Positions 52,759-61,609 of a stretch of DNA of 63,520 nt are shown here, one piece after another. This stretch comes from CG2-30-44-17 sp964344725 (lineage in GTDB: Bacteria > Patescibacteriota > Gracilibacteria > UBA1369 > UBA12470), in assembly GCA_964344725.1 (NCBI GenBank), contig CAYFOI010000004.1, forward strand, positions 1-63,520. Reading direction: 5' to 3'. Within the stretch, counting starts at the first letter, position 1, and each line of letters starts with the position of its first letter. The notes below the pieces were generated by a model. That model ran no database searches. It worked only from the letters and a program-made list of their open reading frames with translations, and was not told where the DNA came from. The position numbers were made by a program, and so were the translations under genes.

Positions 52759-54995
52759 TATCTCAAATCCAAAACTCCCAAAAGCTCCCATAGCTCCATA
52801 CAAATTTCTCCTCTATCCCTGCCTGCACCAGGATCAAACTCATCACCCTCCTCTTCACTAAGAATACCTAAGTCAAACGCAGTATCGATATAAGGTGCAT
52901 ACCAAGCTGTAGCCCAAGTATCTGTATAAGGCATTCCACCTGTAACATCCTCATCCTCAACATCATAACCATAAGCAAGTAATAGCATCTTAAGAGCCTC
53001 TACTTTGTTTACAGTCTGACCAGGATAAAAATTACCATCGGAGTACCCTTCAACCCATCCTTGCTCTTTTGCATAACAAACATATTTTGCAAACCACTCA
53101 TCCCCTACATCATCAAAACATCCCTGATATTCATCCTCGTCTGGCGTAATATCTTGCCCCTCTATTAAAATCTTCAAAAGCTCCGCCCTATTGACCGTCT
53201 GATCTGGATAGAAATTACCATCATCATAGCCTGCAACTACACCCAATTCATAAAGACCCAGAATAGCTTCATAAGCATCATGAGCACTTGTTAAATCTCC
53301 AAAAGAGAAAGCTTCGGTATAACCTGCAATTTCATCGGAAGTCTCAAGTAAATCACCATCCTCATCGTAAGCTTCAACCAAGAAATAATAGATAGAATCA
53401 GAAGTCAAATCTGTAAACGAATAAGTTGTAATATGAGCATAATCGACAGTGTCTTGCTCTGTATACTCACCACTCTCCTCCCCCATATAAACAACATATG
53501 AATCTATATCCAAAGTTGTAAGCCTATCCCAACTTATAGCGATACTATCATCATCATAATAAAGCACCTCCAAGGTCAATTCATCATTCGTATAATCAAT
53601 AGTAACCGTCTCCCCTACATCATCACCTTCTTTTTCCTCTTCATCATCCTCATCAATAGTCACATCAGAGCTTACAACCTCATCATCAGAACTAAAATGA
53701 CCAAACTCCGCAGAATAATAATACGAATAACCGACATCAAAAACTGTAGCACCACTAGCATCTTCCGCATCCAAAGGAGAAACTAAAACATAGATAGTGT
53801 CATAATCGTCCGATCCCTGAAAAACAAACTCCCCATAAGTCTCACCTATTGAAACGGTATTTCTATCAACAGCATCTAAGTCATACTCCCCATCACTATC
53901 CATAGGAACAAAAGTTACACCCATTTCAACATCATCACCCTTAGTAATACTAAACTTGAGATCATCTTCACCTGAAGCCGTAGAAGCTTCAAAGGCAATA
54001 TAATTGGTTCCATAAAGAGCAGGCCTCATACCCGGAAGCGGCATCTGAGCAGACACGCTAGCAGTACTGCTCCAATTCCTCATTATATAAACATCAGGAT
54101 AAAGATACCCTTCTTCATAAGTCTGATCATGTGCCAAATTCCATATCGAAAATTCTCGATAAACCTCCGAAAGCTCATCATTCTCACCTTCAATAAAATT
54201 ATTCACAGCTGTATAAACAGTAAACGCGCTTCTCGCACCACTATAATCAATTTCAAAGAAATCCTCCCACATCTCAACCATAATTTCATTGTCATTGTAA
54301 TATTCAGTCAAAAACTCAGGCCAAATCATAAGAGCATATTCAAATAACGTACCTGTCGGTATCACACCTGCAAAAATAGAATAATCAGGATAATCAAAGA
54401 AATCATCCAAATAATAGACATAATCGTTCACAGCAGGATAAACATATTCCTCCGTCCAAACCGCAGAAGCTTCAGCAAAATTCAAATCTTGATAACTCTC
54501 CAAAAAATACGGGTCATACCCAAATTGAATACAGTGCATAAACTCATGTGCAACAGTAGCTTTCATAACATCATCAGACAACCAAGGATCAAGAGCCATA
54601 TAAGGAGTCAAATCAGAGAGCACAGATGAAACACCAGTAGTCCCCTCATACAAATACTCATACTGATCATCCAAAAGTATCGGGATATAAGGTATATACC
54701 AATCTTCCGGAATCGGCGGTTCAAAGCCCAAAACATCAACCTCCCTCTCCCAAGAATATTCAGCATATTCAGCAACATCATCTACCGTATCAGGAACACC
54801 ATTCCCATCATTATCAGGCTGGATATAAATCATATAATTAAACTCAATCTGAAAGTGTTCGGTATAAATATTATAGGTTTGAAACTCTCCGGTTCCAATC
54901 CCACTAGTATAAATAGAATCTGCAGAAACACTTATAGTAGGAAATAAGCTAACGACAAGACTGAAAACGAGGAGTTTTGCGATTTTGTTCTTCAT
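52758..54995 (-). CDS. secreted SLH-anchored zinc metalloprotease (MXAN_6640-like)
   Basis: A 745-residue cell-surface protein. Signal peptide 1-~25 (SVSADS). The protease domain has VAHEFMHCIQFGYD with HEFMH at 150-154 and a downstream FAEASAVWTEEY supplying the likely third ligand, as in MXAN_6640-type putative metalloproteases. A CARDB/PPC-like beta domain, an acidic linker (about 450-470) and a fibronectin type III domain (LEVLYYDDDSIAISWDRL ... YYFLVEAYDEDGD) follow. The C-terminus has three SLH repeats (GVVAGYDDGNFYPDQTVNRAEL, WVEGYSDGNFYPGQTVNKVEAL and a third). SLH repeats usually bind pyruvylated wall polymers. It shares the SLH system with the S41 protease at 17560. Confidence 0.85.
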   Translation of the reverse strand: MKNKIAKLLVFSLVVSLFPTISVSADSIYTSGIGTGEFQTYNIYTEHFQIEFNYMIYIQPDNDGNGVPDTVDDVAEYAEYSWEREVDVLGFEPPIPEDWYIPYIPILLDDQYEYLYEGTTGVSSVLSDLTPYMALDPWLSDDVMKATVAHEFMHCIQFGYDPYFLESYQDLNFAEASAVWTEEYVYPAVNDYVYYLDDFFDYPDYSIFAGVIPTGTLFEYALMIWPEFLTEYYNDNEIMVEMWEDFFEIDYSGARSAFTVYTAVNNFIEGENDELSEVYREFSIWNLAHDQTYEEGYLYPDVYIMRNWSSTASVSAQMPLPGMRPALYGTNYIAFEASTASGEDDLKFSITKGDDVEMGVTFVPMDSDGEYDLDAVDRNTVSIGETYGEFVFQGSDDYDTIYVLVSPLDAEDASGATVFDVGYSYYYSAEFGHFSSDDEVVSSDVTIDEDDEEEKEGDDVGETVTIDYTNDELTLEVLYYDDDSIAISWDRLTTLDIDSYVVYMGEESGEYTEQDTVDYAHITTYSFTDLTSDSIYYFLVEAYDEDGDLLETSDEIAGYTEAFSFGDLTSAHDAYEAILGLYELGVVAGYDDGNFYPDQTVNRAELLKILIEGQDITPDEDEYQGCFDDVGDEWFAKYVCYAKEQGWVEGYSDGNFYPGQTVNKVEALKMLLLAYGYDVEDEDVTGGMPYTDTWATAWYAPYIDTAFDLGILSEEEGDEFDPGAGRDRGEICMELWELLGVLDLR

Positions 54996-55081
54996 GTTGA
55001 TTTTGTTTTTACAAGGACTTTTTGAAAACTTTAACAGAAAACATACGAACTCACAAAAAAATCTACTATAATGCTATCAAC

Positions 55082-55107
55082 TTCGATCTTCAATCTTCAA
55101 ACTACAA
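55082..55107 (+). repeat. heptamer array before priA
   Basis: TTCGATC, TTCAATC, TTCAAAC, TACAA ending at the priA ATG. A TATAAT (55067-55072) lies just upstream, without a clear -35. Confidence 0.75.
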
Positions 55108-57051
55108 ATGTACGCAGAAGTCCTGCTCAACCAGAAGTATTCAAATGTAAAAGGATCTTTCACTTACAAAATTCCAAAAGGGATTAAGGTCGAAAAAGGA
55201 TCTCTCGTTATAGCTCCCTATACTACCAAAAAAGTAGGAGGGATCGTTTTAAAAACCACAAATACCAAACCGAACTTCAAAACACGAGAAATCATAGAAG
55301 TAAATCCCATATATCCAAGCCTAAAACCATGGCAACTAGAAACTGCCACATTCATCTCAAACTACTACCTAACCAATCTTTATAAAGCCTTAAAGCTTTT
55401 CATCCCTAACAAAATCTGGAACCTAAAAGGCAAAAACGACCTACCAGAGGGGAAAAAAGACCAAATCAAAACTCCAAAATTAACACTCGAAAAAGCCCAA
55501 AAAGATGCTCTTGAAAAAATCCTCGGAGAAAAACATAAATTCTTAATTCACGGAATAACCAGCTCAGGCAAAACAGAAATATATTTGCACTTAGCATACA
55601 AACTAGCCCAAGAAGACAAACAAACATTAATTCTAGTCCCAGAAATCTCACTCACCCCACAACTAACCAACTATTTCAAAAAAGTCTTTGGATCAAAAAC
55701 AGCCATCTTGCATTCACAACTAACCGAAAAACAACGTGCAATAGAATGGCTCCGCATAGCAGAAGGAAGAGCAAAAGTAATCATAGGCCCAAGATCAGCA
55801 CTGTTCTCCCCTTTCGTAAATCTCGGAGCAATAATCCTCGATGAAGAACACGACACAAGCTACAAACAAGATCAATCTCCAAGATACGATGCCCGAACCG
55901 TAGCCGAACAAATCTGCAAGCTACAACCTACAAGCCACAAGCTACAAGCTAAACTAATCTACGGATCCGCAACCCCTTCCGTCGAAAACTACTACCGCGC
56001 CCAAAAAGGAGAACTTGAATTAATCCACTTACCTGATCGCATAGGAAAAACACCACTCCCTTCCGTAGAAATAGTAGACATGCGCGAAGAACTAAAGGCA
56101 AAAAACTTCGGCATCTTCAGCGATAAGCTGCAGGAGAAATTAGAAAAGACTCTAAGGAGGGGTCATCAAGCCATTCTTTTTCTAAATCGCCGTGGAACAG
56201 CCTCTTCTCTAACATGTCGAGAATGTGGATTTTCACCAGAATGCGAAAATTGCTCTGTAAAAATGACATACCACAAGGGGGAAACCCTAATATGCCACCA
56301 CTGCAGCAACAAAAAGAAAGCACCAATAGGCTGCCCAAACTGCGGAAGCGTATACATAAAAACCATAGGCATCGGTACCGAACGAGTTGAACAAGAAATT
56401 TGTACGCTATTCCCGGAAGCCCGCATACTAAGGGCGGATCGCGACACTGTAAAAACGCGCCACGATTTTCCAAAAATTTACAAAACCTTCAATGAACATA
56501 AAGCTGACATGCTGATCGGAACACAAATGATCGGTAAAGGCCTCGACATCGAAAAAGTAGACCTAGTCGCTGTAATTCTCGCAGACATAGGGCTACACAT
56601 CCCTGACTTCAGAGCCCAAGAACATATCTTCCAGACACTAACACAAGTTGCAGGACGAGCAGGCCGCCGAAAAAAACAAGGATCAGTAATCATACAAACC
56701 TATGTACCTGATAACTTCGCCATTCAAGCGACTTCAGACCACAACTACAAAGAGATGTACGAATCTGAAATCAAAACTCGAGAGAAGCTCAACCTCCCCC
56801 CTTTCAACAAAATGATTAAGCTTACATATGTCGACACAAGCTTTGATAAAGCAAAAAGAAAAATTGAAGAAGCCAAACATGAATTAGGAGGCACTAGTGC
56901 CCCAGCTCTAATTGCAAAACGTCACGGAAAATACCACTACAACCTCTTCTTAAAAGACAAAAGTTTCAAGAAAATTCTACCAAGAATAGAAAAGCTTTCT
57001 CAAGAGGATGAAAACTGGCGAATCGACATAGATCCTATAGAAACTGTCTGA
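55108..57051 (+). CDS. priA: primosomal protein N' (PriA helicase)
   Basis: DNA helicase restarting stalled forks, 647 aa. The 3' DNA-binding domain starts at YAEVLLNQKYSNVKGSFTY. Helicase motifs: HGITSSGKTEIYL (Walker A), ILVPEISLTPQL, GPRSALFSPF, ILDEEHDTSYKQ, YGSATPSVENY, FLNRRG, GTQMIGKGLDIEKV and TQVAGRAGRR. Two zinc sites are in CRECGFSPECENCSVKM and CHHCSNKKKAPIGCPNCGS. A run of about seven residues (LQPTSHK) before AKLIYGSATPS is extra relative to the family and is encoded by a heptamer array at 55921-55948. Confidence 0.96.
   Translation: MYAEVLLNQKYSNVKGSFTYKIPKGIKVEKGSLVIAPYTTKKVGGIVLKTTNTKPNFKTREIIEVNPIYPSLKPWQLETATFISNYYLTNLYKALKLFIPNKIWNLKGKNDLPEGKKDQIKTPKLTLEKAQKDALEKILGEKHKFLIHGITSSGKTEIYLHLAYKLAQEDKQTLILVPEISLTPQLTNYFKKVFGSKTAILHSQLTEKQRAIEWLRIAEGRAKVIIGPRSALFSPFVNLGAIILDEEHDTSYKQDQSPRYDARTVAEQICKLQPTSHKLQAKLIYGSATPSVENYYRAQKGELELIHLPDRIGKTPLPSVEIVDMREELKAKNFGIFSDKLQEKLEKTLRRGHQAILFLNRRGTASSLTCRECGFSPECENCSVKMTYHKGETLICHHCSNKKKAPIGCPNCGSVYIKTIGIGTERVEQEICTLFPEARILRADRDTVKTRHDFPKIYKTFNEHKADMLIGTQMIGKGLDIEKVDLVAVILADIGLHIPDFRAQEHIFQTLTQVAGRAGRRKKQGSVIIQTYVPDNFAIQATSDHNYKEMYESEIKTREKLNLPPFNKMIKLTYVDTSFDKAKRKIEEAKHELGGTSAPALIAKRHGKYHYNLFLKDKSFKKILPRIEKLSQEDENWRIDIDPIETV
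55921..55948 (+). repeat. heptamer array inside priA
   Basis: CTACAAC, CTACAAG, CCACAAG, CTACAAG in exact register, then CTAAACTAA. It encodes the apparent 7-residue insertion before helicase motif III. The unit matches the rpsU-prmC spacer array. Confidence 0.75.
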
Positions 57052-57106
57052 TTTACTCGAACATCAAAATCATGTATCTTTCCACTGAAAATAATCAAAC
57101 TCTATT

Positions 57107-58090
57107 ATGACCAAAAACAAAAGAGTCCTATCAGGTATGCAACCATCCGGAAAACCACACCTAGGCAATTATCTAGGTGCGATGAAACCACACATCGAAT
57201 TGCAAGAAAAACATGAATGCTTCTATTTTTTGGCAAATTATCATGCTCTCACAACAGTACGCGACAAAGAGAAAATGCAAAAAATGACGATGGGACTCGC
57301 CATGGATTATTTATCCTTGGGCCTAGATCCTGAAAAAACAGCTTTCTTCCGTCAAAGTGACATCCCGGAAGTAACCGAACTGACTTGGATCATCTCAACA
57401 GTCGCGCCCTTCGGACTACTCGAAAGAGCTCACGCATGGAAAGATGCACTCGCAAAAGGAACCAAAAATCCAACAGTTGGACTATTCAGCTACCCTGTAT
57501 TAATGGCAGCAGACATTCTTATATATGACTCCGAACTCGTGCCAGTAGGTCGCGACCAGAAACAACACATCGAAATAACAAGAGATATCGCAAACACTTT
57601 CAACCACACATACGGCGAAGATACTTTTGTAATACCAGAAGACCTAATCAAAAAAGAGGTTGCAACAATCCTCGGAACAGACGGCGTTCACAAAATGAGC
57701 AAAAGTTACAACAACACTGTAGAAATTTTCGCACCAGAAGAAGACCTTAGAAAACAAATCATGAGCATGGTTACGGATCCATCAAGAGTTAAACGCGATG
57801 ACGCTGGAAACCCAGAAATCTGCAACGTCTTCACTTTACAAAAAATCTTCAACGAAAGTGATGTTTCAGAGATAGAAAAAGGCTGCAAAGGCGCTAGTTT
57901 AGGATGTGTAGACTGCAAAAAGAAGCTTCTAGAAGCAGTAATGGAAGAGCTCCGTGAACCACGCAAAAAAAGAATTGAGCTCGAGAAGAATTTGGATTAC
58001 ATTAATGAGGTATTAGAAAAAGGCGCAAAAAGAGCTCGCGAAGTCGCAACAAAAACCCTAGAAAGAGTGCGAGAAAGAGTTGGTTTATAA
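57107..58090 (+). CDS. trpS: tryptophanyl-tRNA synthetase
   Basis: Class I aminoacyl-tRNA synthetase charging tRNA-Trp. HIGH-like motif in SGMQPSGKPHLGNYLGAM, FFLANYHALTTVRD, SDIPEVTELTWIIST, NPTVGLFSYPVLMAADILIYD, VGRDQKQHIEITRDIA and the KMSKS loop HKMSKSYNNTVEIF. 327 aa, typical. A C-terminal basic helix (KGAKRAREVATKTLERV) is as in the family. Confidence 0.96.
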   Translation: MTKNKRVLSGMQPSGKPHLGNYLGAMKPHIELQEKHECFYFLANYHALTTVRDKEKMQKMTMGLAMDYLSLGLDPEKTAFFRQSDIPEVTELTWIISTVAPFGLLERAHAWKDALAKGTKNPTVGLFSYPVLMAADILIYDSELVPVGRDQKQHIEITRDIANTFNHTYGEDTFVIPEDLIKKEVATILGTDGVHKMSKSYNNTVEIFAPEEDLRKQIMSMVTDPSRVKRDDAGNPEICNVFTLQKIFNESDVSEIEKGCKGASLGCVDCKKKLLEAVMEELREPRKKRIELEKNLDYINEVLEKGAKRAREVATKTLERVRERVGL

Positions 58091-58116
58091 GAAGAAATAG
58101 TGGCCAAGAAAAACCA

Positions 58117-58223
58117 ACCTGCCCGAAAGGCTCCATTCACTAAACTCTAAGTCCTAAAGGCTAAACCCTCACTATAACCCTCTAATTCTAAGATTCTAAA
58201 ATCCTCCACTCCTAACCCCTAAA
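58117..58223 (+). repeat. hairpin plus long array before pyrG
   Basis: AACCTGCCCGAAAGGCTCC (an imperfect version of the 45245 hairpin), then CTAAACT, CTAAGTC, CTAAAGG, CTAAACC (58140-58167), followed by looser CTAA/CCTAA-containing units to about 58223. Confidence 0.8.
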
Positions 58224-58231
58224 ATAAAAAC

Positions 58232-59857
58232 ATGCCGACAAAATATATATTCGTAACAGGAGGCGTCTGTTCATCACTAGGAAAAGGTATCGCAGCAGCA
58301 TCAATCGGTACCCTACTCAAAGCCTCCGGTTTTAAGGTATTCACTCAAAAACTCGACCCATACTTAAACGTCGATCCAGGCACCATGAGCCCTTTTCAAC
58401 ACGGAGAGGTTTTTGTAACAGATGACGGAGCCGAAACCGACCTAGACCTCGGACACTACGAGAGATTCATTGGAGAACACTTAAGCGCAGAATCCAGCGT
58501 TTCAACCGGGAAAGTTTACACAAGAGTGCTCGAGAAAGAGCGCCGAGGAGATTTCCTCGGGGGAACTATCCAAATAATCCCACACATAACAGGAGAGATT
58601 AAGAAAAGAATTCTAGATGCAGGCAAGAAAAGCGGTGCAGACATCGTACTATGTGAAATTGGCGGAACAGTCGGAGACATCGAAGGACAACCTTTCCTCG
58701 AAGCGATAAGACAACTCGGACACGAGCTAGGAAGAGAAAACACTCTATTCGTCCACTTAACACTCCTACCTTACCTAAAAGCTTCCAAAGAACTAAAGAC
58801 TAAACCAACCCAAGCATCAGTAAGAGAACTTAGGCAAATTGGTATCCATCCAGACATCATAATGCCTCGAGCCGACTACCCTATCAGTGATGAACTTATT
58901 AAGAAAATTGCGCTTTTTTGTGACGTAGATCAAAAAGCTGTAATCCCAGCAATAACAGCAAGCTCTATTTACGAAGTACCTCTCAAACTTCAAGAGTACA
59001 AAATTGCCCAACTAGTAGCCAAAAAACTGAACTTAGGCAAAGTAAGTCCAAGACTAAAAGATTGGAAAGAACTCGTAGCAAAAATTAATTCTAGAAGAAA
59101 ACCCCTCAAAATAGCTCTCGTTGGTAAATACACACACTTAGAAGATGCTTACATCAGCGTAATCGAATCTCTCAAAATAGCTTGCTATCACACAGGCAGA
59201 TCTTTAGAAACAGTTTGGATCGATTCCGAAAAACTTGAAAGAAAGAATAAAAAAACGTGGAACGAGCTAAAGTCTTGCGCCGGAGTCGTAGTCCCAGGCG
59301 GATTTGGCACCAGAGGATGCGAAGGCAAAATCATGGCCGCAAAATACTGTAGAGAAAATGGTATCCCATACCTCGGTCTATGCCTAGGAATGCAAATAAT
59401 GACCGTTGAATACGCAAGACATATTCTAGAAGACCCTGAAATCACTTCTGAAGAATTCGATGAAGAAACCGGAAAAATTCCAAAAGAAAAATACATAATC
59501 CATTTCCTCCCTGGCCAACACAAAGACCGCGCAAAAGGAGGCACGTTAAGACTAGGCCAATACCCTTGCAAAATCACAAAAGGCACCAAAACTCACAAAC
59601 TATATGGCAAACTAACAATAAATGAACGCCACCGCCACAGATTCGAAGTAAACAACGATTTCCGAGACAAATTAAAAGGAACCGACTGGAAAGTCGCAGG
59701 AATATATGAGAAAGCAGACTTAGTAGAAATTGCTGAACTAAAAAACCATCCATTTATGGTAGGTTGCCAATTTCACCCAGAATTTTTATCAAGACCAAAC
59801 AAACCACATCCACTATTCGCAGGACTAATCGAAGCCTCGATAAAAAACAAAAAATAA
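58232..59857 (+). CDS. pyrG: CTP synthase
   Basis: ATP- and glutamine-dependent amination of UTP to CTP. The synthase domain starts TKYIFVTGGVCSSLGKGIAAASIG, with DPYLNVDPGTMSPFQHGEVFVTDDGAETDLDLGHYERF and CEIGGTVGDIE. The glutaminase domain has VPGGFGTRGCEGK, nucleophile Cys in YLGLCLGMQI and the His/Glu pair in QFHPEF. 541 aa, typical. Confidence 0.97.
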   Translation: MPTKYIFVTGGVCSSLGKGIAAASIGTLLKASGFKVFTQKLDPYLNVDPGTMSPFQHGEVFVTDDGAETDLDLGHYERFIGEHLSAESSVSTGKVYTRVLEKERRGDFLGGTIQIIPHITGEIKKRILDAGKKSGADIVLCEIGGTVGDIEGQPFLEAIRQLGHELGRENTLFVHLTLLPYLKASKELKTKPTQASVRELRQIGIHPDIIMPRADYPISDELIKKIALFCDVDQKAVIPAITASSIYEVPLKLQEYKIAQLVAKKLNLGKVSPRLKDWKELVAKINSRRKPLKIALVGKYTHLEDAYISVIESLKIACYHTGRSLETVWIDSEKLERKNKKTWNELKSCAGVVVPGGFGTRGCEGKIMAAKYCRENGIPYLGLCLGMQIMTVEYARHILEDPEITSEEFDEETGKIPKEKYIIHFLPGQHKDRAKGGTLRLGQYPCKITKGTKTHKLYGKLTINERHRHRFEVNNDFRDKLKGTDWKVAGIYEKADLVEIAELKNHPFMVGCQFHPEFLSRPNKPHPLFAGLIEASIKNKK

Positions 59858-59861
59858 AACC

Positions 59862-59903
59862 ACGTACTACGCACTACGGATTACGGATTACGTACTACGT
59901 ACT
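59862..59903 (+). repeat. heptamer array before the 59913 gene
   Basis: ACGTACT, ACGCACT, ACGGATT, ACGGATT, ACGTACT, ACGTACT: six units in exact register. Confidence 0.88.
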
Positions 59904-59912
59904 AAAACCAAA

Positions 59913-61478
59913 ATGCCACAGTACAAATACATAGCGGTCACACAAGACAACCAGAAAATGACTGGCAGTCTTAGTGCAACAAACGAAGAAGAAGCTAGAA
60001 AAGAGCTAAACGAACTCAATCTGGCAATTTTAAGTATAGAAGAAACTGATGCACCAGCGCCTGAAACTGCAAAAACAGCACCCAAAAAAACACCTGCTGC
60101 CCCACCACCTCCTCCTCCAAAAAAACAAGGAATATCTATAAAACCAACAGTCAAAGCCACAAAAGACGAAAGCGATCCCGAACCGGAGCCTAAGCCCGAA
60201 GAATCCAAGCCAGAACCCACACCAACACCAGAACCACAGCAACCAGACACCACAAAAAAATCAAAGAAAGTAGCAGATTCATTAACTAAATTTGAATTCG
60301 AAGCACACGACAAAACAGGAAGAAAAATCATAGGAACAATACCTGCAACAGACAAATTATCAGCACTAACCAGATTAATTAACGAATACCAATTCGACGT
60401 TACATATTTAAGTCGCCAAGACGCCACTCAGGCAGAAAAAGACAATGATCGCACCGAAGGCATAGAGAAACTCAAAGAACGCGTAGCAGACATCAAAAAA
60501 GCTACAGCTGACATAGATGAGCAAACAGCAAACGACAAAGATTTCAAAACCAAACAGCAAATCCTCTTAAAAAAAGTAGACTACGTCCTTGAGAAAATCA
60601 AAAAAGTCCTACAAAACTTTGACCAAGAGATCAAACCGGAAAACAAGAAACTGATCCAAAGCTACATCGACAAGCTTCTAAGAATCAAAAACAGTACAAA
60701 TCTCGAATATATCGAACACACCGCCGAAGAGCTTTTAAGAAAAATCCAAGACCAAGAGATCTTCTTACACAAAGAATCACTTCAAAAAGAAAAAACAAAC
60801 CTGATGATAGAAAGCCAACAACTTCTATCTTCCTTACACGCAGCAGGCGGCCCAAAGAAAACATTTTCCCAGGATTTGAAAGAAAAAATCGTCACAAAAG
60901 TAAAATTCAGACCTCTTCAAAACCTACTACAAAAACTAGCCGAAAAGCTCACGCCAAACCCAGATATAATATCAACAAAAGAGATTATCAAATCGACAAA
61001 CAAACAACTATTCACATACGCAAAACTCTGGCTAACAACAAAAGATAAAGACGCCAAGAAACAGATAGCAGACAACATCCAATCAACCTTAAACGAACGG
61101 AAAGAACTAAAAGAGAAACTTAAAACACTCAAAAAAGGAAAACATACCAAACTAATCCCAGATGCAAGACCGAAAACACAAGACGACACATTCTTAGGCG
61201 AAATAGTAAATTTCCTAGGATGGCTACTCTCATTCTACATAATGTATTACTTCATAACTTACTATTTCACACAAAAAGACATCGCATACGAACTTTCGTT
61301 CCCATGGGACCCACACATCAGTGAAACACCGCTACTAAAATACCTCGTAGCAATCTTGATGTTGTGGTACATTTTATTAGCAGCAAAGAGCAAATTCATG
61401 CCAAAAGCACGATTCATAACGCCTGTATTCAGCATAATAGGCATAGTCGCAACAGCGTTGATTGTATTTAACTTCTAA
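59913..61478 (+). CDS. membrane protein with two GspF/PilC N-terminal-like modules
   Basis: A 521-residue protein. Residues 1-45 (YKYIAVTQDNQKMTGSLSATNEEEARKELNE) and about 127-170 (FEFEAHDKTGRKIIGTIPATDKLSALTRLINEYQF) both resemble the short module that opens type II/IV pilus GspF/PilC proteins. A Pro/Lys/Glu-rich linker lies between them. A long coiled-coil-like helical region (about 185-430) and two or three TM helices near the C-terminus (FLGWLLSFYIMYYFITYYF, LLKYLVAILMLWYILLAA, FSIIGIVATALIVFNF) follow. It is not a standard PilC, since the conserved membrane core is absent. A link with the prepilin peptidase gene is conceivable. Confidence 0.65.
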   Translation: MPQYKYIAVTQDNQKMTGSLSATNEEEARKELNELNLAILSIEETDAPAPETAKTAPKKTPAAPPPPPPKKQGISIKPTVKATKDESDPEPEPKPEESKPEPTPTPEPQQPDTTKKSKKVADSLTKFEFEAHDKTGRKIIGTIPATDKLSALTRLINEYQFDVTYLSRQDATQAEKDNDRTEGIEKLKERVADIKKATADIDEQTANDKDFKTKQQILLKKVDYVLEKIKKVLQNFDQEIKPENKKLIQSYIDKLLRIKNSTNLEYIEHTAEELLRKIQDQEIFLHKESLQKEKTNLMIESQQLLSSLHAAGGPKKTFSQDLKEKIVTKVKFRPLQNLLQKLAEKLTPNPDIISTKEIIKSTNKQLFTYAKLWLTTKDKDAKKQIADNIQSTLNERKELKEKLKTLKKGKHTKLIPDARPKTQDDTFLGEIVNFLGWLLSFYIMYYFITYYFTQKDIAYELSFPWDPHISETPLLKYLVAILMLWYILLAAKSKFMPKARFITPVFSIIGIVATALIVFNF

Positions 61479-61501
61479 CTAGGAGTTAGAAACTTGTAAC
61501 C
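61473..61501 (+). repeat. short hairpin element, family B, after the 59913 gene
   Basis: TTCTAACT-AGG-AGTTAGAA then ACTTGTAACC. The left arm includes the stop codon of the upstream gene. Confidence 0.65.
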
Positions 61502-61547
61502 AGAATTTAGAATGCAGGAGGAACTGAACTAAAAACTCAAGTACTTA

Positions 61548-61607
61548 ACTACTACTACCAACAACCAACTACAACACTACAACTACCACTACTACTAACA
61601 ACTAATC
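61548..61607 (+). repeat. degenerate CTAC-rich array before lgt
   Basis: ACTACTA, CTACCAA, CAACCAA, CTACAAC, ACTACAA, CTACCAC and further similar units with no G, reaching to within a few bases of the GTG start. Register is less strict than in other arrays. Confidence 0.7.
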
Positions 61608-61609
61608 TA

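Noticed and set aside
59862..59903. CRISPR-like array
   Set aside because: Units are 7 nt with no spacers; no cas genes anywhere in the window.
61514..61521. GGAGG motif upstream of lgt
   Set aside because: It is about 90 nt before the GTG start, too far to be a ribosome-binding site.
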